A stretch of 64,000 nucleotides of DNA from Pyrrhosoma nymphula (Eukaryota; Arthropoda; Insecta; Odonata; Coenagrionidae): assembly GCA_963573305.1 (NCBI GenBank), contig OY754337.1, positions 83,527,094-83,591,093 on the forward strand, written 5' to 3'. The notes beneath the pieces were generated by a model that was not told the origin of the DNA, searched no databases, and was given only the letters and a program-made list of their open reading frames with translations. Both the position numbers and the translations under genes were made by a program. Positions 11,090 to 22,684 of the stretch are shown here, one piece after another. The number at the start of each line of letters is the position of its first letter. Within the stretch, counting starts at the first letter, position 1.

Positions 11090-11450
11090 TTTGTCGTTTG
11101 TTCTTTCTCCTAGATTGTTCTTTAGTGACGTTACTATTGAATTTGCAGCCTTGAACCTCCCTCTCGTACGACCAAAATGCCTTTGGGTTATTCTCTAAAT
11201 ATTCGCTCAATATTTTATTTTTTGGATTCCGTTAATGCTTTTTGAAAGGCCGCCTTAGCTGCTGTTTTCGTTTTTTTTGTATTTTTCGCGTAACTTCTTA
11301 TACTCCTCTTCGGGAAGACCCTGACGTGCTGTCTTCATTTTTGCGTGCCAGATTCGTTGTCGCTTGAGAGATTTCTGGACGTCTGCATTGTACCACCTAG
11401 GTTCAGTATTGACCTTTTTAAGTTTACTTGGTATTGCGCTAGTTATGGGA
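11090..11450 (-). pseudogene. LINE remnant, endonuclease-RT linker region
   Basis: On the minus strand at about 11270-11425 an open stretch reads PRWYNADVQKSLKRQRIWH and continues as AKMKTARQGLPEEEYKKLRE. This has the W-N-x-x-(V/L)-x-x-(S/A)-(L/I)-x-x-R-x-x-x-W pattern found between the endonuclease and RT domains of Jockey/CR1-like non-LTR retrotransposons. Further downstream (toward 11090) the frame is broken by stops but stays lysine- and arginine-rich. No endonuclease or RT catalytic motif survives. It differs from both RTE families in the window and is clearly older. Confidence 0.5.
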
Positions 11451-12031
11451 TAAGGCAGTTTAAAAAAAAATCAAAACCACAGCCAGTTTTACAGGATTAA
11501 CATGGAGAATTAAGCTCTTTTGACTTTGCCTACCCCGAAATTGAACTTCGTGATTGGTATGTCTCTGTGTACAGTTACTCTACACTGAAAGATAAGGTAT
11601 TGTTAAGCATTTTACTACGGACATTCATTGTTTCTCTTGCGTCGGAACTAAGACCCTACGCCGTTTTGAACAACGTCCTGGAAGGCATTCGGAGAATACA
11701 CTAAATGCAAAAGTATGTTCTTGGAGTGCTTACCATCCCGATGCGAAGTTCACTGGAATGATATTGGGAAACGTAGTCCGTGCTTCTCTATTCGCCTTGC
11801 GTTCGAAAATAGAAGAGTGTGTGAGTTTCTTTTTAAACCTCTTCGTTATATAGGTAACGTTCCATTATAAATACTTCCCTCGTGTTTTTCTTCGTCTATG
11901 ACTTTGGCCTCCGATAATACTGTATTTCTTGCTTCTTGTATAAACTGCACAGTTTCAGGCGTGACTTTGTGGAACTGCATATTTTGGTTAAAATAAAATA
12001 AAAATACTTTTTATTTTCCAAACAATAAATT
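11451..12031. other. No recognised feature
   Basis: Possibly the continuation of the decayed LINE on its left, but no motif supports this. The right end is A-rich with AAATAAAATAAAAAT just before the inverted-arm element. Confidence 0.3.
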
Positions 12032-12729
12032 TTAAATCACCGACCCAGGTTTCGCGTACTTCGTAGACATTTTCAGGGTAAAAAAAATGGCTAGTAGCAA
12101 GCCCGTATATATGGAAAATTTGGAGGGGTTGTATAGGATGGGTTGTGGGAGGGGGGAGGGGATATAGATATATAGAAACAAATTTATTGTTCTAGGACAG
12201 AGCCTATGGAACATGCATTCGATACAGAAAAAAACAAGCTCTGTGGTATTAAAAAATATCAACAAGTCACTTTTCTTTCACAACACGAAAACAAAACGAA
12301 AATAAAAAAAAATAAAAAAACTTTCCAGATACCATTGCAACACAAACATAATATTAAATCAAATACAATGACATTTTACAAAGAAAATATCAAGTCAAGT
12401 CAATATAATATGCACAAAGGGGTGGAGGGAACCTAATTGCTAAGGTTAAAGACAGGATTCGATGGGAGGAGGGAAGGCAATGGACAACAACGGCGAGTGA
12501 AACGGCAATACAAATTCATTCAAGAGGTTTACATTGTGGTCATTTGATGATTTTCTAATCTCCAATTGTTCAAGGAAATCCAGTTTCCCTCCTTTTTCCT
12601 CCGGGTGGAGGGCCCAACCCCTCCTATACTACCCCTCCAAAATTTCCATTCATAAGGGCTTGCTACTTGCTGTTTTTTACCCTGAAAATGTCTACGGAGT
12701 AGGCGAAACCCGGGTCGGTGAATTTAATT
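12032..12729. mobile_element. PLE-type element with inverted termini, about 700 bp
   Basis: The left arm (about 12032-12155) and right arm (about 12592-12729) are inverted copies. The right arm reads CUGAAAA, one U, GUCUAC-GGA-GUAGGC, GAAAC, CCGGGUC, GGUGAA. The upstream UUUACC pairs with GGUGAA as a six-base stem I, ACCC/GGGU forms stem III without a loop, and GUC is the expected cleavage triplet. The core base normally G8 is A in both arms (CUGAAAA rather than CUGANGA), which should impair cleavage. The A-rich interior (12160-12590) has no protein motif. Confidence 0.6.
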
Positions 12730-12824
12730 TTATGGTGTGAAATATACAAATTATATTTTAATTTTATCATCATTTATTTTATCATAAGTAGCAGCTTTCG
12801 GGCGTTCCTCCGTGTGATGTCTAT

Positions 12825-12893
12825 TGTTGACAACAGTTTCTCCATCCATCCTGCTGGCGTCTTCAGGGCTGAAGACGCCAGCAGGATTTTTAA
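12825..12893 (-). mobile_element. Partial PLE terminus with palindromic core
   Basis: On the minus strand: CUGAAGA, C, then a G/C-rich segment, GGA, GAAAC, UGUUGUC. The CUGAAGACGCCAGCAGGAU half is duplicated inverted to form a short palindrome at about 12848-12891. GAAACUGUUGUC is shared with the mini-PLE at 5540-5698. No complete second arm is present. Confidence 0.5.
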
Positions 12894-13912
12894 GTTAGTT
12901 TAATTTAATTTTAGAGTTATTATAACGTGCTTGATTCTTGATTCTCGGTGCAGGGAAGACAGAAACGTGAGAAATTGCAGTGTAGAAAACTATGATCAAT
13001 ACACGTGTATACAGCATATTTCATGTGTATTGAATGTAAACGTCTTAATTTAGACGATTATGTACACCAAGGGGGAATAATATGCTCGTTTTTTTCTCGC
13101 AGGCACATGAATAATTCACCTTTTCAGACGGAAGTCTCTCGCAAAAGGAATGAAAGACCGAATGTCCACATATCGATCGTCGATAAACCGATATCCCGCA
13201 CAAAAAACGATTTCCAATCCTCGATAAAATAACGTCCCATGGAGAGTGGCAATTCGACTCTGCCTTGCCGTTTTTTCTTTTTATTTTTTATTGGTCCCCT
13301 TTCATCTTGGCGTATTCAGTACTTATTTATTCGCTTCGCTAATATCCTGTCCTCAACTCGCTTCAAGATCGTTCCCGTAAACGTTCGCTTCGTGGTGAAA
13401 TCGTTTCTGTGTTTGGAGTGCCAAATGTTCGATAGATCGAACGAAATATCGCTCCACTTGAGGCTCGAGCGGAAACGCTCTCGGCCCTGAGGGTCTCTCA
13501 TAAGGGTCTCTTAACCGACACAAGGGATTATTGGAATCTGACGTGTGATTCAATGGGACCAGATGCTCGGCAATATCCACCTGCCTGAGGGAAGTTAGTT
13601 TTTTTCCCGATAGACGTCTCCAACTCTCCTCAACACACACACACATACATCTCTACTTTAGCCGTCTTCGTTATTTTCGCCTCGCTCCCGTTGCCATGAC
13701 GACGGTTTCTAAGTAAGAGATTGGAAGCGTTGAAAGACTTAAGATGGGGGGAGGGGAGAAAATGTAATTAACCACTTGAGTTGGTATTTCCAATCGACGA
13801 TTCTCTAATATATGTGTCCAATAATGTCTTCTTGCGAAGAGCTTTGGCGTATCTAATGTAGGGACATAACGATGTAGAGAGGCCGCATCCCAAACGTGGG
13901 GCCTCATTCGGT
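12894..13912. other. No recognised feature
   Basis: Short ORFs at 13005-13490 and on the minus strand at 13316-13982 overlap and show no recognisable domain. A short (CA)n run lies at about 13634-13647. Confidence 0.4.
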
Positions 13913-14710
13913 TTTCATTTAAGTATTCTACCAGCTGATTGGTAGGTATTTGGACAGTCCCCATCCTGCATCCAAATTTCATAGAAGTTGTCTCACTTTA
14001 TCTCCTAAGGATGTCCCGCCATTAGATCCCTCTTAAATTCTCCGTATCTTCTACCTCCTCTTATTTCGTCCAGAATTCTTAACCTCCTCCTTCCTCTTCC
14101 ACGCTTCCCCAGTGTTCTCCCCTTTATCACTCTTTTCAACATGCCCTCTCCTCTCAAAACCTCCTCCATCCATCTTTTCTGCCTTCTCCGCACCTCTGCC
14201 ACAAGCTTCCTCTCCTCTCCAACCATATCCAATACCTCCTCATCTGTCTTCCTCGCCATCCAGCTAACCTTCTCCATCCTTCTCCAAACCCACATCTCAA
14301 ACGCCTCAAGTCTACGCACATCCTCCCTTCGCATGACAAAGTTTCCGACCCATAAAGCGCCACGCTCCATATTAAAGTTTTCACCAGCCTTTTCTTTTCG
14401 TCTCTTCTCAGACCCCCTCTCATCGTTTTCCATCTCTTCGAAAATGCTTCTTTAGCCACGGCAATTCTGCATCTGATGTCCTTTCCACTAAACCCAATAT
14501 TCTCCAAAATACTACCCAAATACGTAAACTGCTCGACCTGCTCTATCTTCTGCCCTCCCACCCTTACATTCAGCCCCGCCTTCTTACTCCTATAAAATCT
14601 CATCACTTTCGTTTTCTTGTCGTTTATCTTCATCCCATACCTTTCGCACTGCACGTCTAACGCATTCATCATTGTTTCTAACCCCTTGGCAGACTGACTA
14701 ACCAATACTT
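13913..14710 (-). pseudogene. RTE-1 LINE, 5'-truncated copy with frameshift
   Basis: Minus-strand fragment covering the end of the RT domain and the C-terminal region plus 3' UTR. It reads from VSQSAKG (just after the FADD box, which is lost) through YGMKIN, FTYLGSILE and YGSET. A frameshift near 14340 then moves the frame, and the rest (MWVWRRMEKVSW, EEVLDMVGEERKL, RRRQKRWMEEVLRGEGMLK) continues in another frame. The 3' hairpin CTACC/GGTAG is present at about 13929-13947. It is non-functional, and the truncation point is typical of incomplete target-primed reverse transcription. Confidence 0.85.
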
Positions 14711-15984
14711 GCCTTATTCGGTAACGACTCGGAATTGTCGAATCTCGACAATGACGACATTATGGCGTTACGGCTTCGAATAATCTCGACTGTTGCGTCA
14801 CTGCAGTTGAGTTTTTTCTGGGATGCTATATCTAAACTTTGGCATTGTTGAAGTGGGTACATTATATTTATCGAGACGTTCCTGCTTGTGGATTGATCGA
14901 TCTAGGACAGTGGATCGAATAGAAAGAAAGAATATTAAGCATAAAATACTGGCAGTATTCGAAAGAGAAAAATATTTTTATTCTAAAATAAATAAATGCA
15001 TAGGGAAAAGGACACTCCAATAGATATATTTTTGGATCAAACGGAAGATAGTGAAGCACTTTTTGCCTTTGAAAACTCTTTGAATGTTTCATTTCAGTGC
15101 ATTTGGGAACTCTGAAATTATTGTGTTAATGTTCGAGATGATGTTTTATGTACGAACTATCTTGATTTTCCTCTTCAATGCTTTTGGAGCCCTAATATTT
15201 AAAGTAAATATTAGAAAGAAAATGCATGGAAAAGTTCTTGCTTGTGAGTTAAATTTATGATAGAAACGAAGGGAAGAGTTTGCAGGCGTGGTGCCATTTT
15301 GGCAGTTGAGTTTGTCTTTGATTGTTGAAGCCCTGAGATGTCCTATACAACGTAAATTCTTTGAATTAATATTGAAATAATAGGTATAACCTAAAACAAA
15401 ATTCGCGTGATTCAAGAATTGCCTCCTGCATGATTACTATAGTGAAAAAAATAAGAACGTTAAGGGTCATCATATATTCTACTCGTACTTATCACTATCA
15501 GTAACCATTAAGGCCTTGTTTTATAACGTCTATTTAACGTTAACCGTAAGGTGACGTATTTTTTTGGTTAACTTGATGTTAATTGAGAGATCGGGTTTTG
15601 TGTATTAAATCAGATGGTCTGTCAGCTGACGAAAGAGTTATCTATGGGAGAGCGTATTAATATCTTTTAATATTCATTACATAAATTATCAGGCATTCTT
15701 CAAATCTATGCAATGAGCAGCTTTTTACATACCTCCCCACTACTTACTGGAATATTTTCGTTAAAAAACGTTGATCTTTCTCATACCTCCACCCCTTGAT
15801 TACATTGTTTTTGCCAAGCATTGTATGTAAATTTTTGTTGTTATCGTTTTCATGTTAATACCTTTTTTACCCTCCTTTTTTTGTTTCATTTCCTTTTTGA
15901 AATTTTTTGAATGTAAACATTTCTTTAAATCAAATTTAATGTTCTTTATCTAACAACGACAACAATATCATATGTAAACAACCT
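14711..15984. other. No recognised feature
   Basis: AT-rich DNA. ORFs at 14823-15415 lack any recognisable domain. Confidence 0.4.
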
Positions 15985-16075
15985 ACTACACCTGACGATG
16001 CTATAAAATTGGTGAAACGCGTAGTGTGTTTAAAAAATAAAAAGTGCAGAAAAGTACAAAACTTTTATTTTATGA
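15985..16075 (+). ncRNA. Hammerhead-like ribozyme motif in a solo PLE terminus
   Basis: This is the best single candidate by eye. The 5' strand UACAC is followed by CUGACGA, one extra U, GCUA-loop-UGGU (weak stem II with G-U pairs), GAAA, C-GC-G, U, A, then GUGUG. UACAC pairs with GUGUG as stem I (five pairs, one wobble), A-C/G-U forms a two-pair stem III with loop GC, and GUA is an allowed cleavage triplet. The extra base after CUGACGA and the weak stem II depart from the canonical hammerhead. The downstream AATAAAAA tract is shared with the element at 60833-61022. Cleavage activity is inference. Confidence 0.5.
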
Positions 16076-16829
16076 ATATCTGTTTTCGCCCCGATAAAAT
16101 ATGTAACTATTGATAAATATGTCATAAAACCGAGCCTAATCTACCTACCACCGTTCAAAACAAACAAACCTGTTTATATAAGACGGTAAAAGTAAAATTA
16201 TATCTCCTCGAGACGAAATTTGAAAGTTAATCTCAACCATCCATCCATGGCATCCATTCGAGCGATGCATTTCAATTGACCTTTCACGTATTCACAAATC
16301 CAAAAATCCGTGCAGAAGGAACAGTTTCCACAGCATCCGGCCATTTAGGGACTGACGTGTACTAAATTTTTGATGTTTAAGTATTCGCATGACGACGGCA
16401 GATGGCACTCAAGACGTGAGAACGTCCTTCCGACTGGAAATGGCGTCTCTCCCACTGGTATCTCCAACTATCGGCGTGAAGCGGTGGCATTCACGTTTTC
16501 GTCGCGTTTGAGTACCGAACGCATTAGCGGCACGTGCGCATTAGCGACGGTGTCAAGAGTGAAAACATCTCCGCGCTGCGCAAACAAGAGAGGGAAGACG
16601 TGGAACGTGATTGGCGAATCAGCTGAGAGGGAGGCGCAATCACTTCGGTTTTTTGACGCAGATGCGGTAAGAGGGGAATCACGCTCCATCACTCACGTCA
16701 CGACCGTCGAGCACGCATAGACCCACGTAGTTAGTACTGCACTCCCTTCAGACTACATGGCACGAAGCCAATATTCCTGGCCGTCACTTTAGTATAAATG
16801 CTTCAAAGAAAATTATCATCACCATCTGA
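16076..16829. other. No recognised feature
   Basis: A plus-strand ORF at 16370-16720 (116 codons) and its antisense counterpart occupy a moderately CpG-rich patch. I see no domain, signal peptide or homology, and it is more likely chance than a gene. Confidence 0.35.
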
Positions 16830-17678
16830 GTAATCTACCAGTTAAAGGTAGGTTGTGATGAAAGTCAGAGAAAATCCAACGAACTCTTACACGTGCCTTG
16901 CCCTTTCTACCTCTAGTATTTCTTTCTTCATCTCAGCGTAAGTCCTACCTTTCTTCACCCCGTCCATAAAACCTATTCTCTTTCTTCCCCTTCCCCGCTT
17001 ACCCAACATCCTACCCTCTATCACGGCCTTCAAGCAAACCATCGCCCCTCATTACCCCTTCCAGCCACTTACCCTGTCTTCCCCTAATCTCATCTATAAG
17101 TTTCCTATCCTCGCCCACCATGTCAAGCACTTCCTCATTTGTCTTCCTTTCCGTCCAACGCACCTTCTCCATCCTCCTCCACACCCACATCTCAACAGCC
17201 TTCAGCCTATTTTCGTCTTCCTTTCTCAAGGTCCACGTTTCTGCCCATACAACGCCACACTCAAAATCAAACTCTTCACCAGCCCCTTTTTTACATCCTT
17301 ACTTTAGGTCCCCGTCATCAGCTCCTTTCTATTATTGAACGCTTCCTTCACTAGCGCTATTCTCCTCCTAATGTCTTTGCTACTATGTCCTTTTTCTTCT
17401 AGTGTACTACCCAAGTAATTAAATTGTTCTACGTGCTCCAGTTTGTGACTTCCTACTCTTATCACCAGCTTCGCTTTCTTTGTCCTACAGAATCTCATTA
17501 CTTTTGTTTTCTTATTATTAATCTTCATTCCGTATTTCTCGCACTGCACTTCCAATGCAACTGCTAAAGATTGCAATCCCTTCGATTATCGACAGACCAA
17601 CGCGTTGTAACACCTAGTCGTCCGCGAATCTAACCGATTTTATCAGCTCCCCTCCTACTTCCATTAATGTACCAAAAA
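16830..17678 (-). pseudogene. RTE-2 LINE, 5'-truncated copy
   Basis: Minus-strand fragment of a sister family to RTE-1. Recognisable segments are YGMKINNKKTKVMRF, HKLEHVEQFNYLGSTLEEKG, MWVWRRMEKVRWTERKTNEE, VLDMVGE and the 3' UTR with CTACC...GGTAGATTACT (inverted at about 16831-16850). Small indels break the frame near 17300 and 17600, and the region corresponding to FADD is disrupted. Non-functional. Confidence 0.8.
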
Positions 17679-17811
17679 TGTGAACCAGCAAATCCGGAGA
17701 TATACGATGGTAACAACCTAAATTATAAGTTTAAAGATATTTATCTCCCGGAGATATTAAAATTAAATGGACTGCGGATGGGCACAACTGCGACTCCTGT
17801 GCCATTATACT

Positions 17812-18096
17812 CCTGAGGAGAGGAAACTCGAGGATGAGATTAGGGTAAGGCAGGGTAGGTGACTGGAAGCGGTAATGAAGGGTGGTGGTTTGCTGAAGAC
17901 CGTGATAGAGGGAAGGATGTTGGGCAAGCAGGGAAGAGGAAGAAAGAGAATAGGTTTAATAGACGGGATGAAGAAAGGTAGGACATACGCTGAGATGAAG
18001 AAAGAAATACTAGAGGTAGATAGGGAACAGCACGTATAAGAGGCTGTTGGATTTCCTCTGACTTACATCATAACCTACCTTTAACCGGTAGATTAC
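17812..18096 (+). pseudogene. RTE-2 LINE 3' fragment
   Basis: Only the last roughly 75 codons of the ORF (from EERKLEDEIR) and the 3' UTR remain, ending in the CTACC/CCGGTAG hairpin and a (GAT)n-like tail (CCTTGATGATGATTA). The tail repeat differs from the AATG tail of other copies. It inserted in the opposite orientation only 130 bp from the preceding copy. Confidence 0.75.
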
Positions 18097-18844
18097 CTTG
18101 ATGATGATTATGGCAAAAACATCTTTTCATGTGTCGTCATCATTTATGTTCATCATTTACGTGGATGCCTATGTGGATTTGTACTGCAGTTCCCCCGTGG
18201 CGAAGAAGCACATGAATCGAAAGTGTTTGAGGGGACTGAACGCTTTCGAGGCGGAGTCAGGCGACTCGGCGGCACGTTCGTGACATAATTCTCTCACTCT
18301 CACCATCTCCGTCCCCCGGCCCTTGTTTGTAATCCCTTCGTGCCCCTATTGCGATCGCAGCGCCTCGGGATGGCCGCGCGGCCGGTCGTCGAACGATAAG
18401 CGTCGCTGAAAAGCCTTCCTCGAGTGTTCGCCACTTCCGTGGATCCCTTTTGCATTCCCGGAAGTCCTTTGTGTCTCCCGAATGGGTCGGGGAGGGAGGG
18501 GGGAGAAGAAGATTTGGCGGAAGGGGAGGGGTAGTTAAGGGTGTTGTTTGCGGAGAAAGGGGTGTTTTACGTATTTGCCACGATATCCCTACCACCCTTT
18601 ATCCTGCTTCCTTCCACCTCTTTTTAACGACCCCCTTCTCGGAGCTAGGGGTGTGCAAATCCTGCGCTTCTCCCTCTGAATCCCTTCATAACCTACCCCA
18701 CCTCCCCAACAAATCCCATCCCTGTACTCCGAAGCCCGTTTCAAACGATACTTGATCCATCGCTAGGCCTACTGTGCTAGACGGTTCTCTATATTGAGGG
18801 CAAAATCTTGTATTCTATAATCTAGAAGATTTCACACGGTTATC
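18097..18844. other. No recognised gene; GC-rich patch
   Basis: CpG- and GC-rich at about 18290-18560, including a G-rich run at 18489-18535. ORFs on both strands here overlap and look compositional. Confidence 0.4.
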
Positions 18845-19074
18845 TTAAGGCCGTTTTACACGGGGTGATTTTTTTGTGCAATCGAATGTATGAAACTGAA
18901 CGAAATTGTATGTTTTTCTGAATGAAATTAGGACAGGTTCTATTTTCCGTTCAGTCATTGATACATTCGCACAAGCGTTCCCAAAATTTGCTGTTTTACT
19001 CGGTACAATTTCCTGATACAAGCGTTCACGCGAAAGATTGTGCAAATAAATGTACCGTGTACAATGGTCTTTAA
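18845..19074. mobile_element. TTAA-type MITE, family D, 230 bp
   Basis: The left end TTAAGGCCGTTTTACACGG is matched inverted by the right end CCGTGTACAATGGTCTTTAA. TTAA is present at both outer borders. There is no coding capacity. The ends share TTAAGG with families A-C but the rest differs. The ORF at 18845-19045 is incidental. Confidence 0.65.
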
Positions 19075-19181
19075 ACTTGTACTGGCGAGGATGTGGATAT
19101 GTTAATTAACATCGTAGTTCTGTCCCTTATAATTATTAAAACACATGAGAATATAAAGTCTATTATAATATTCAATTTAGT

Positions 19182-19490
19182 AGTCTGGTGGGCGAGGAGA
19201 GGAAACTTATAGGTGAGATTAGGGGAAGACAGGGTAGGTGGCTGGAAGTGGTAATGAGGGACGATGGTTTGCTTTAAGGCCGTGATAGAGGGTAGGATGT
19301 TGGGTAAGCGGGGAAGGGGAAGAAAGAGAATAGGCTTTATGGACGGGATGAAGAAAGGTAGGACTTATGCTGAGATGAAGAAAGAAATACTAGAGGTAGA
19401 AAGGGCAAGGCACGTGTAAGAGTTCGTTGGATATGCTCTGACTTTCATCACAACCTACCTCTAACCGGTAGATTACTGTAATGAATGAAT
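19182..19490 (+). pseudogene. RTE-2 LINE 3' fragment
   Basis: Begins within the C-terminal region (GEERKLIGEIR equivalent) and runs through the 3' UTR to CTAACCGGTAGATTACTGT and a tail of AATGAATGAATGAAT. A 1-nt insertion near 19273 shifts the frame. Confidence 0.8.
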
Positions 19491-19673
19491 GAATCATTGT
19501 TGGGTAACTTAAAACGCTTGTAGTATGTTGTATTTATTGCGATGTTTCATTTATTTGGATGCAAAACGACGAGGATAAATGCTGCCGTTTGCTGTGCTTT
19601 CCTCGTCATTTTCATTAGGGAAAGGACTCAGCAGATTAATTCCTATAACGGCTAGGAAGAGTGTTTTGCTCCA

Positions 19674-19718
19674 TAGTCACTTCTGCCGCCAAGTTTGGTC
19701 ACTTCTGCCGCCAAGTAT
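19674..19718. repeat. 19-bp tandem duplication
   Basis: GTCACTTCTGCCGCCAAGT occurs twice, separated by a few bases, immediately upstream of the shortest RTE-2 tail. It may be a target-site duplication or slippage product linked to that insertion. Confidence 0.6.
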
Positions 19719-19727
19719 TCTCTGACT

Positions 19728-19779
19728 TTCTTCACAACCTACCTCTAACCGGTAGATTACTGTAATGAATGAATGAATG
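19728..19779 (+). mobile_element. Minimal RTE-2 insertion, 3' hairpin only
   Basis: Just the last roughly 50 bp of RTE-2: 'TTTCTTCACAACCTACC', the GGTAGATTACTGT arm and AATGAATGAATGAAT. This extreme 5' truncation shows that the hairpin plus tail is the part always retained. Confidence 0.75.
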
Positions 19780-21053
19780 GCAGCAGGTGAGCGAAACAAC
19801 TGTTGGGACATTTTCACTAATTGTTGATGTCATGGCCAGAATATTTCTAATATCTGCGAGGATGTACGGAAGGCGCTGATATCAAAAAGTGAAGATCGCA
19901 CAGCGACTATAAAAGCCAAGGTGGCATCCAAATCCTACTGGGAGCCAGTCGTGAACTAGTTTCGAATCAATTATTAAATTAAGTAGCGAGTGTGATAGCT
20001 ATGATGCTTTTAACCCAGCATGCTTGTTCACTGTCACACGATGCAGGAAATCCATCATGATTGCGGCAATCCACGAACTTGTACCGGATCAATTAGCGTG
20101 TTGTATGGGAGTGAAAGAAATTAAAAAAATGGAGGGTGATGTGGTGCGCATTAATTTCAGTTCGGGCGAAGAGAGATTTGAATCCGTGTCACATGTGTGG
20201 AGGGACAGAGTGGAGGTCGATGCACTTCGGAGAAGTGTTTTCTGAAGAGGAGAGCGGCGAATCGGAGTGTGTCTGTCTGTGGCTCCGTCGCCCTGAAGAG
20301 AGTGACAAGACAGACGGACAGGCGGGATCGAGGAGGGCGAAGGGGCGGCCATGCACGTTGCTGCCCCTTCGGGCCGCCGCCCCTGTTCACTCCACTCCAC
20401 TAATGCCCCGCGCGGTATGCCCCACGTTCCATTAGGGTAACCAGGGTCACGTGCGAGCAGTCCCTGTTAGACGTTCCCTAGGGGCTTAACCCTCCCCTCC
20501 TTCACGCATTCCCCTCGATGGGAATTAATAAGGGACCCTGAGATGCCCTCGAAAGGGTTAAGGGGGGAATAGAGATGGGATGAAGGGTTTGCTGTCTCGC
20601 AGGATTCGTCAGTGATGTCATACACGCCGTGGAGAATGTCATTGCGTTATTTTCGCTCTGGCGCTTGAGATTGGAAGGGGTGAAGTGGATTATAATCATT
20701 ACTTCTATTATTTGTGAAACTATTGACCATGGTTAACCTCGATTGAAATCATAGATTATATACCACTAAAATGATGTAAAACGTATGGTAAAAGATTGCA
20801 CGGGTGCGTAATACCAAAATTATCAAATGAATGCATTATTAAACATTACTTAGGTTGGTGACCAAAATGCTTGTTATAAAGAGTTCAATAATAGTTTTCT
20901 AAACATACTGATTTATTTGGCTCATATAATTTACTTGAGTATTTTTTGTCGCGGATACTAAATATTCTAAGTGGAAGAATTATATAATTATATGGTAAAT
21001 TTTAAGTTATAACACGAAATAGGTTATCGTTAATTATCTTTGAGTCTGTGCTG
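19780..21053. other. No recognised gene; CpG-rich patch
   Basis: CpG-rich at about 20150-20470, where several overlapping ORFs on both strands are compositional. The rest is AT-rich. No repeat or motif recognised. Confidence 0.4.
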
Positions 21054-21480
21054 CAACAAAAATATTGTTTTCGAAAATTTATAAATTAAGTTTTATGAAT
21101 ATTTTTTATATTTTAGTTCTATCGGTAGACGTTCGTGTGATTGAATGATAAAAATTCTTTGTACCCGAACACTAGATAAATGAATAATGTAAATTTATAT
21201 TCTCATTATGAGTAGGGTGGAAATCACTAGGTATTATCATTTGGTATATTTTCCAGATTCAACTTTGCAAACAAAAATATTGTTTTCCAAAGTATTTAAA
21301 TTATGTTTTATGAATATTTTTTTAAGTTTCGTCCTGTCGACAGACGTTCGTCGGATCGATTGAAAAAAATCATTGTGACAGAAAACTATAAAGTTGAATA
21401 ATGAAAATTTATATTCTCAATATGAATAGGGTGTAAATCACTAGGTACTTGCATTAAGTATACTTTCCAGATTCAATTTA
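21054..21480. repeat. Tandem duplication, 2 x about 213 bp
   Basis: Unit 1 (21054-21266) and unit 2 (21267-21480) share in order 'ACAAAAATATTGTTTTC', 'TTTTATGAATATTTTTT', 'AGACGTTCGT', 'AATTTATATTCTCA', 'AAATCACTAGGTA' and 'TTCCAGATTCAA'. They differ at perhaps one base in seven to ten. It is either an old segmental duplication or a two-unit satellite fragment. Non-coding. Confidence 0.75.
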
Positions 21481-21582
21481 CGTAAATGCTTCCCATCTCT
21501 CAGTATTGCTGGTCGAAGAAACACTGGTAACTTTTCTCACTTGCATAATAATATCTTTTTTTATAATTGAGAGAATTTATTT

Positions 21583-22093
21583 GATGAGGAGGGTCTGAGA
21601 AGAGATGCTTAGAAAAGGCTGGTGAAAACTTTAATATGGAGCGTGGCGCTGTATGGGTCGGAAACTTGGGTCTTTGCGAAGGTAGGATGTGCGTAGACTT
21701 GAGGCGTTTGAGAAGTGGGTTTGAAGAAGGATGGAGAGGGTGAGCTGGGTGGCGAGGAAGACGAACGAGGAGGTATTGGATATGGTTGGAGAGGAGAGGA
21801 AACTTGTGGCGGAGGTTCGGAGAATGCAGAAGAGATGGATGGAGGAGGTTTTGAGAGGAGAGGGCATGTTGAAGAGAGTGATAGAGGGGAGAACACTGGG
21901 GAAACGTGGAAAAGGAAGGAAGAGGATGGGAATTCTGGACGAAATAAGAGGAGGTAGAAGATATGAGGAATTTAAGAGGAATCTAATGGCAGGACATCCT
22001 AAGGAGGGAAAGCAAGACAATGTTTCAGAAATTTGGATGCAGAATGAGGATTTTCCAAGAACCTACCAATCAGCTGGTAGAATACTTGAATGA
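21583..22093 (+). pseudogene. RTE-1 LINE, 5'-truncated copy
   Basis: Starts at the LMRRGLRRD equivalent, passes YGSETW, and has a frameshift near 21685. It reopens as MERVSWVARKTNEEVLDMVG and EERKLVAEVRRMQKRWMEEV through to the 3' UTR and the hairpin at about 22061-22081. Non-functional. Confidence 0.85.
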
Positions 22094-22194
22094 AAAATAA
22101 TAATATCTTATTAAAATTGACAGCGGTTCTTCTCTTTATGTGGCTGGTTTTTATCCGTTGGGGTTCCCCTCAGTATTATGTTCTTTTTTTCTGT

Positions 22195-22470
22195 GAATAG
22201 TTCTTTCCTCTCTTCATCCCATTCATGAAACTTATTCTTCTTCTCCCTCCTCGTCGCCACTCATCTAGAACAACCTCCCCTCTGTTTGCGGCCTTCGTTA
22301 TCTTATCTCCGTTATTATTTACTCCATCCGCCCTCTCCCTCTCTGCCTACTCCTAATATTCCCAAACAACTTCCTCCCCTAATACGCCTACTACCATTTC
22401 ACTCGTCTTCCTCTCTGTGCATTTAATCTACTCCATCAATCTCCAAGCTCACATCTCAAAGACTTCCGGG
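22195..22470 (-). pseudogene. Highly decayed RTE-like LINE fragment
   Basis: On the minus strand the sequence follows the RTE-1/RTE-2 C-terminal region (equivalents of VWRLMEK, EERKL and the MNGMKR segment near the 3' end) but with many substitutions and stops. It is too diverged to assign to either family and is probably an older lineage. Confidence 0.45.
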
Positions 22471-22684
22471 ATTTAAATTAAAGCTCACAAATCGATCACG
22501 TTGCTTTTGAACTGGTGTGTTAGCATAGCTGAGTGGGCTCTTCTTCCGGGCAATGAGCGACCGTCATTCGCAATGACGTCAAGCCTCTTTTGGCCACGTG
22601 ACTAACCACACGTGTTTTTTGAGCGTCTTTGCTGTGCCTAAATCGCTTTGGAATGTTTTTTTGCACCGTGACTTTATTCTTCTC

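Noticed and set aside
16370..16720. 116-codon ORF in a CpG-richer patch
   Set aside because: No recognisable domain, an antisense ORF of similar span exists, and no splice or promoter context could be supported.
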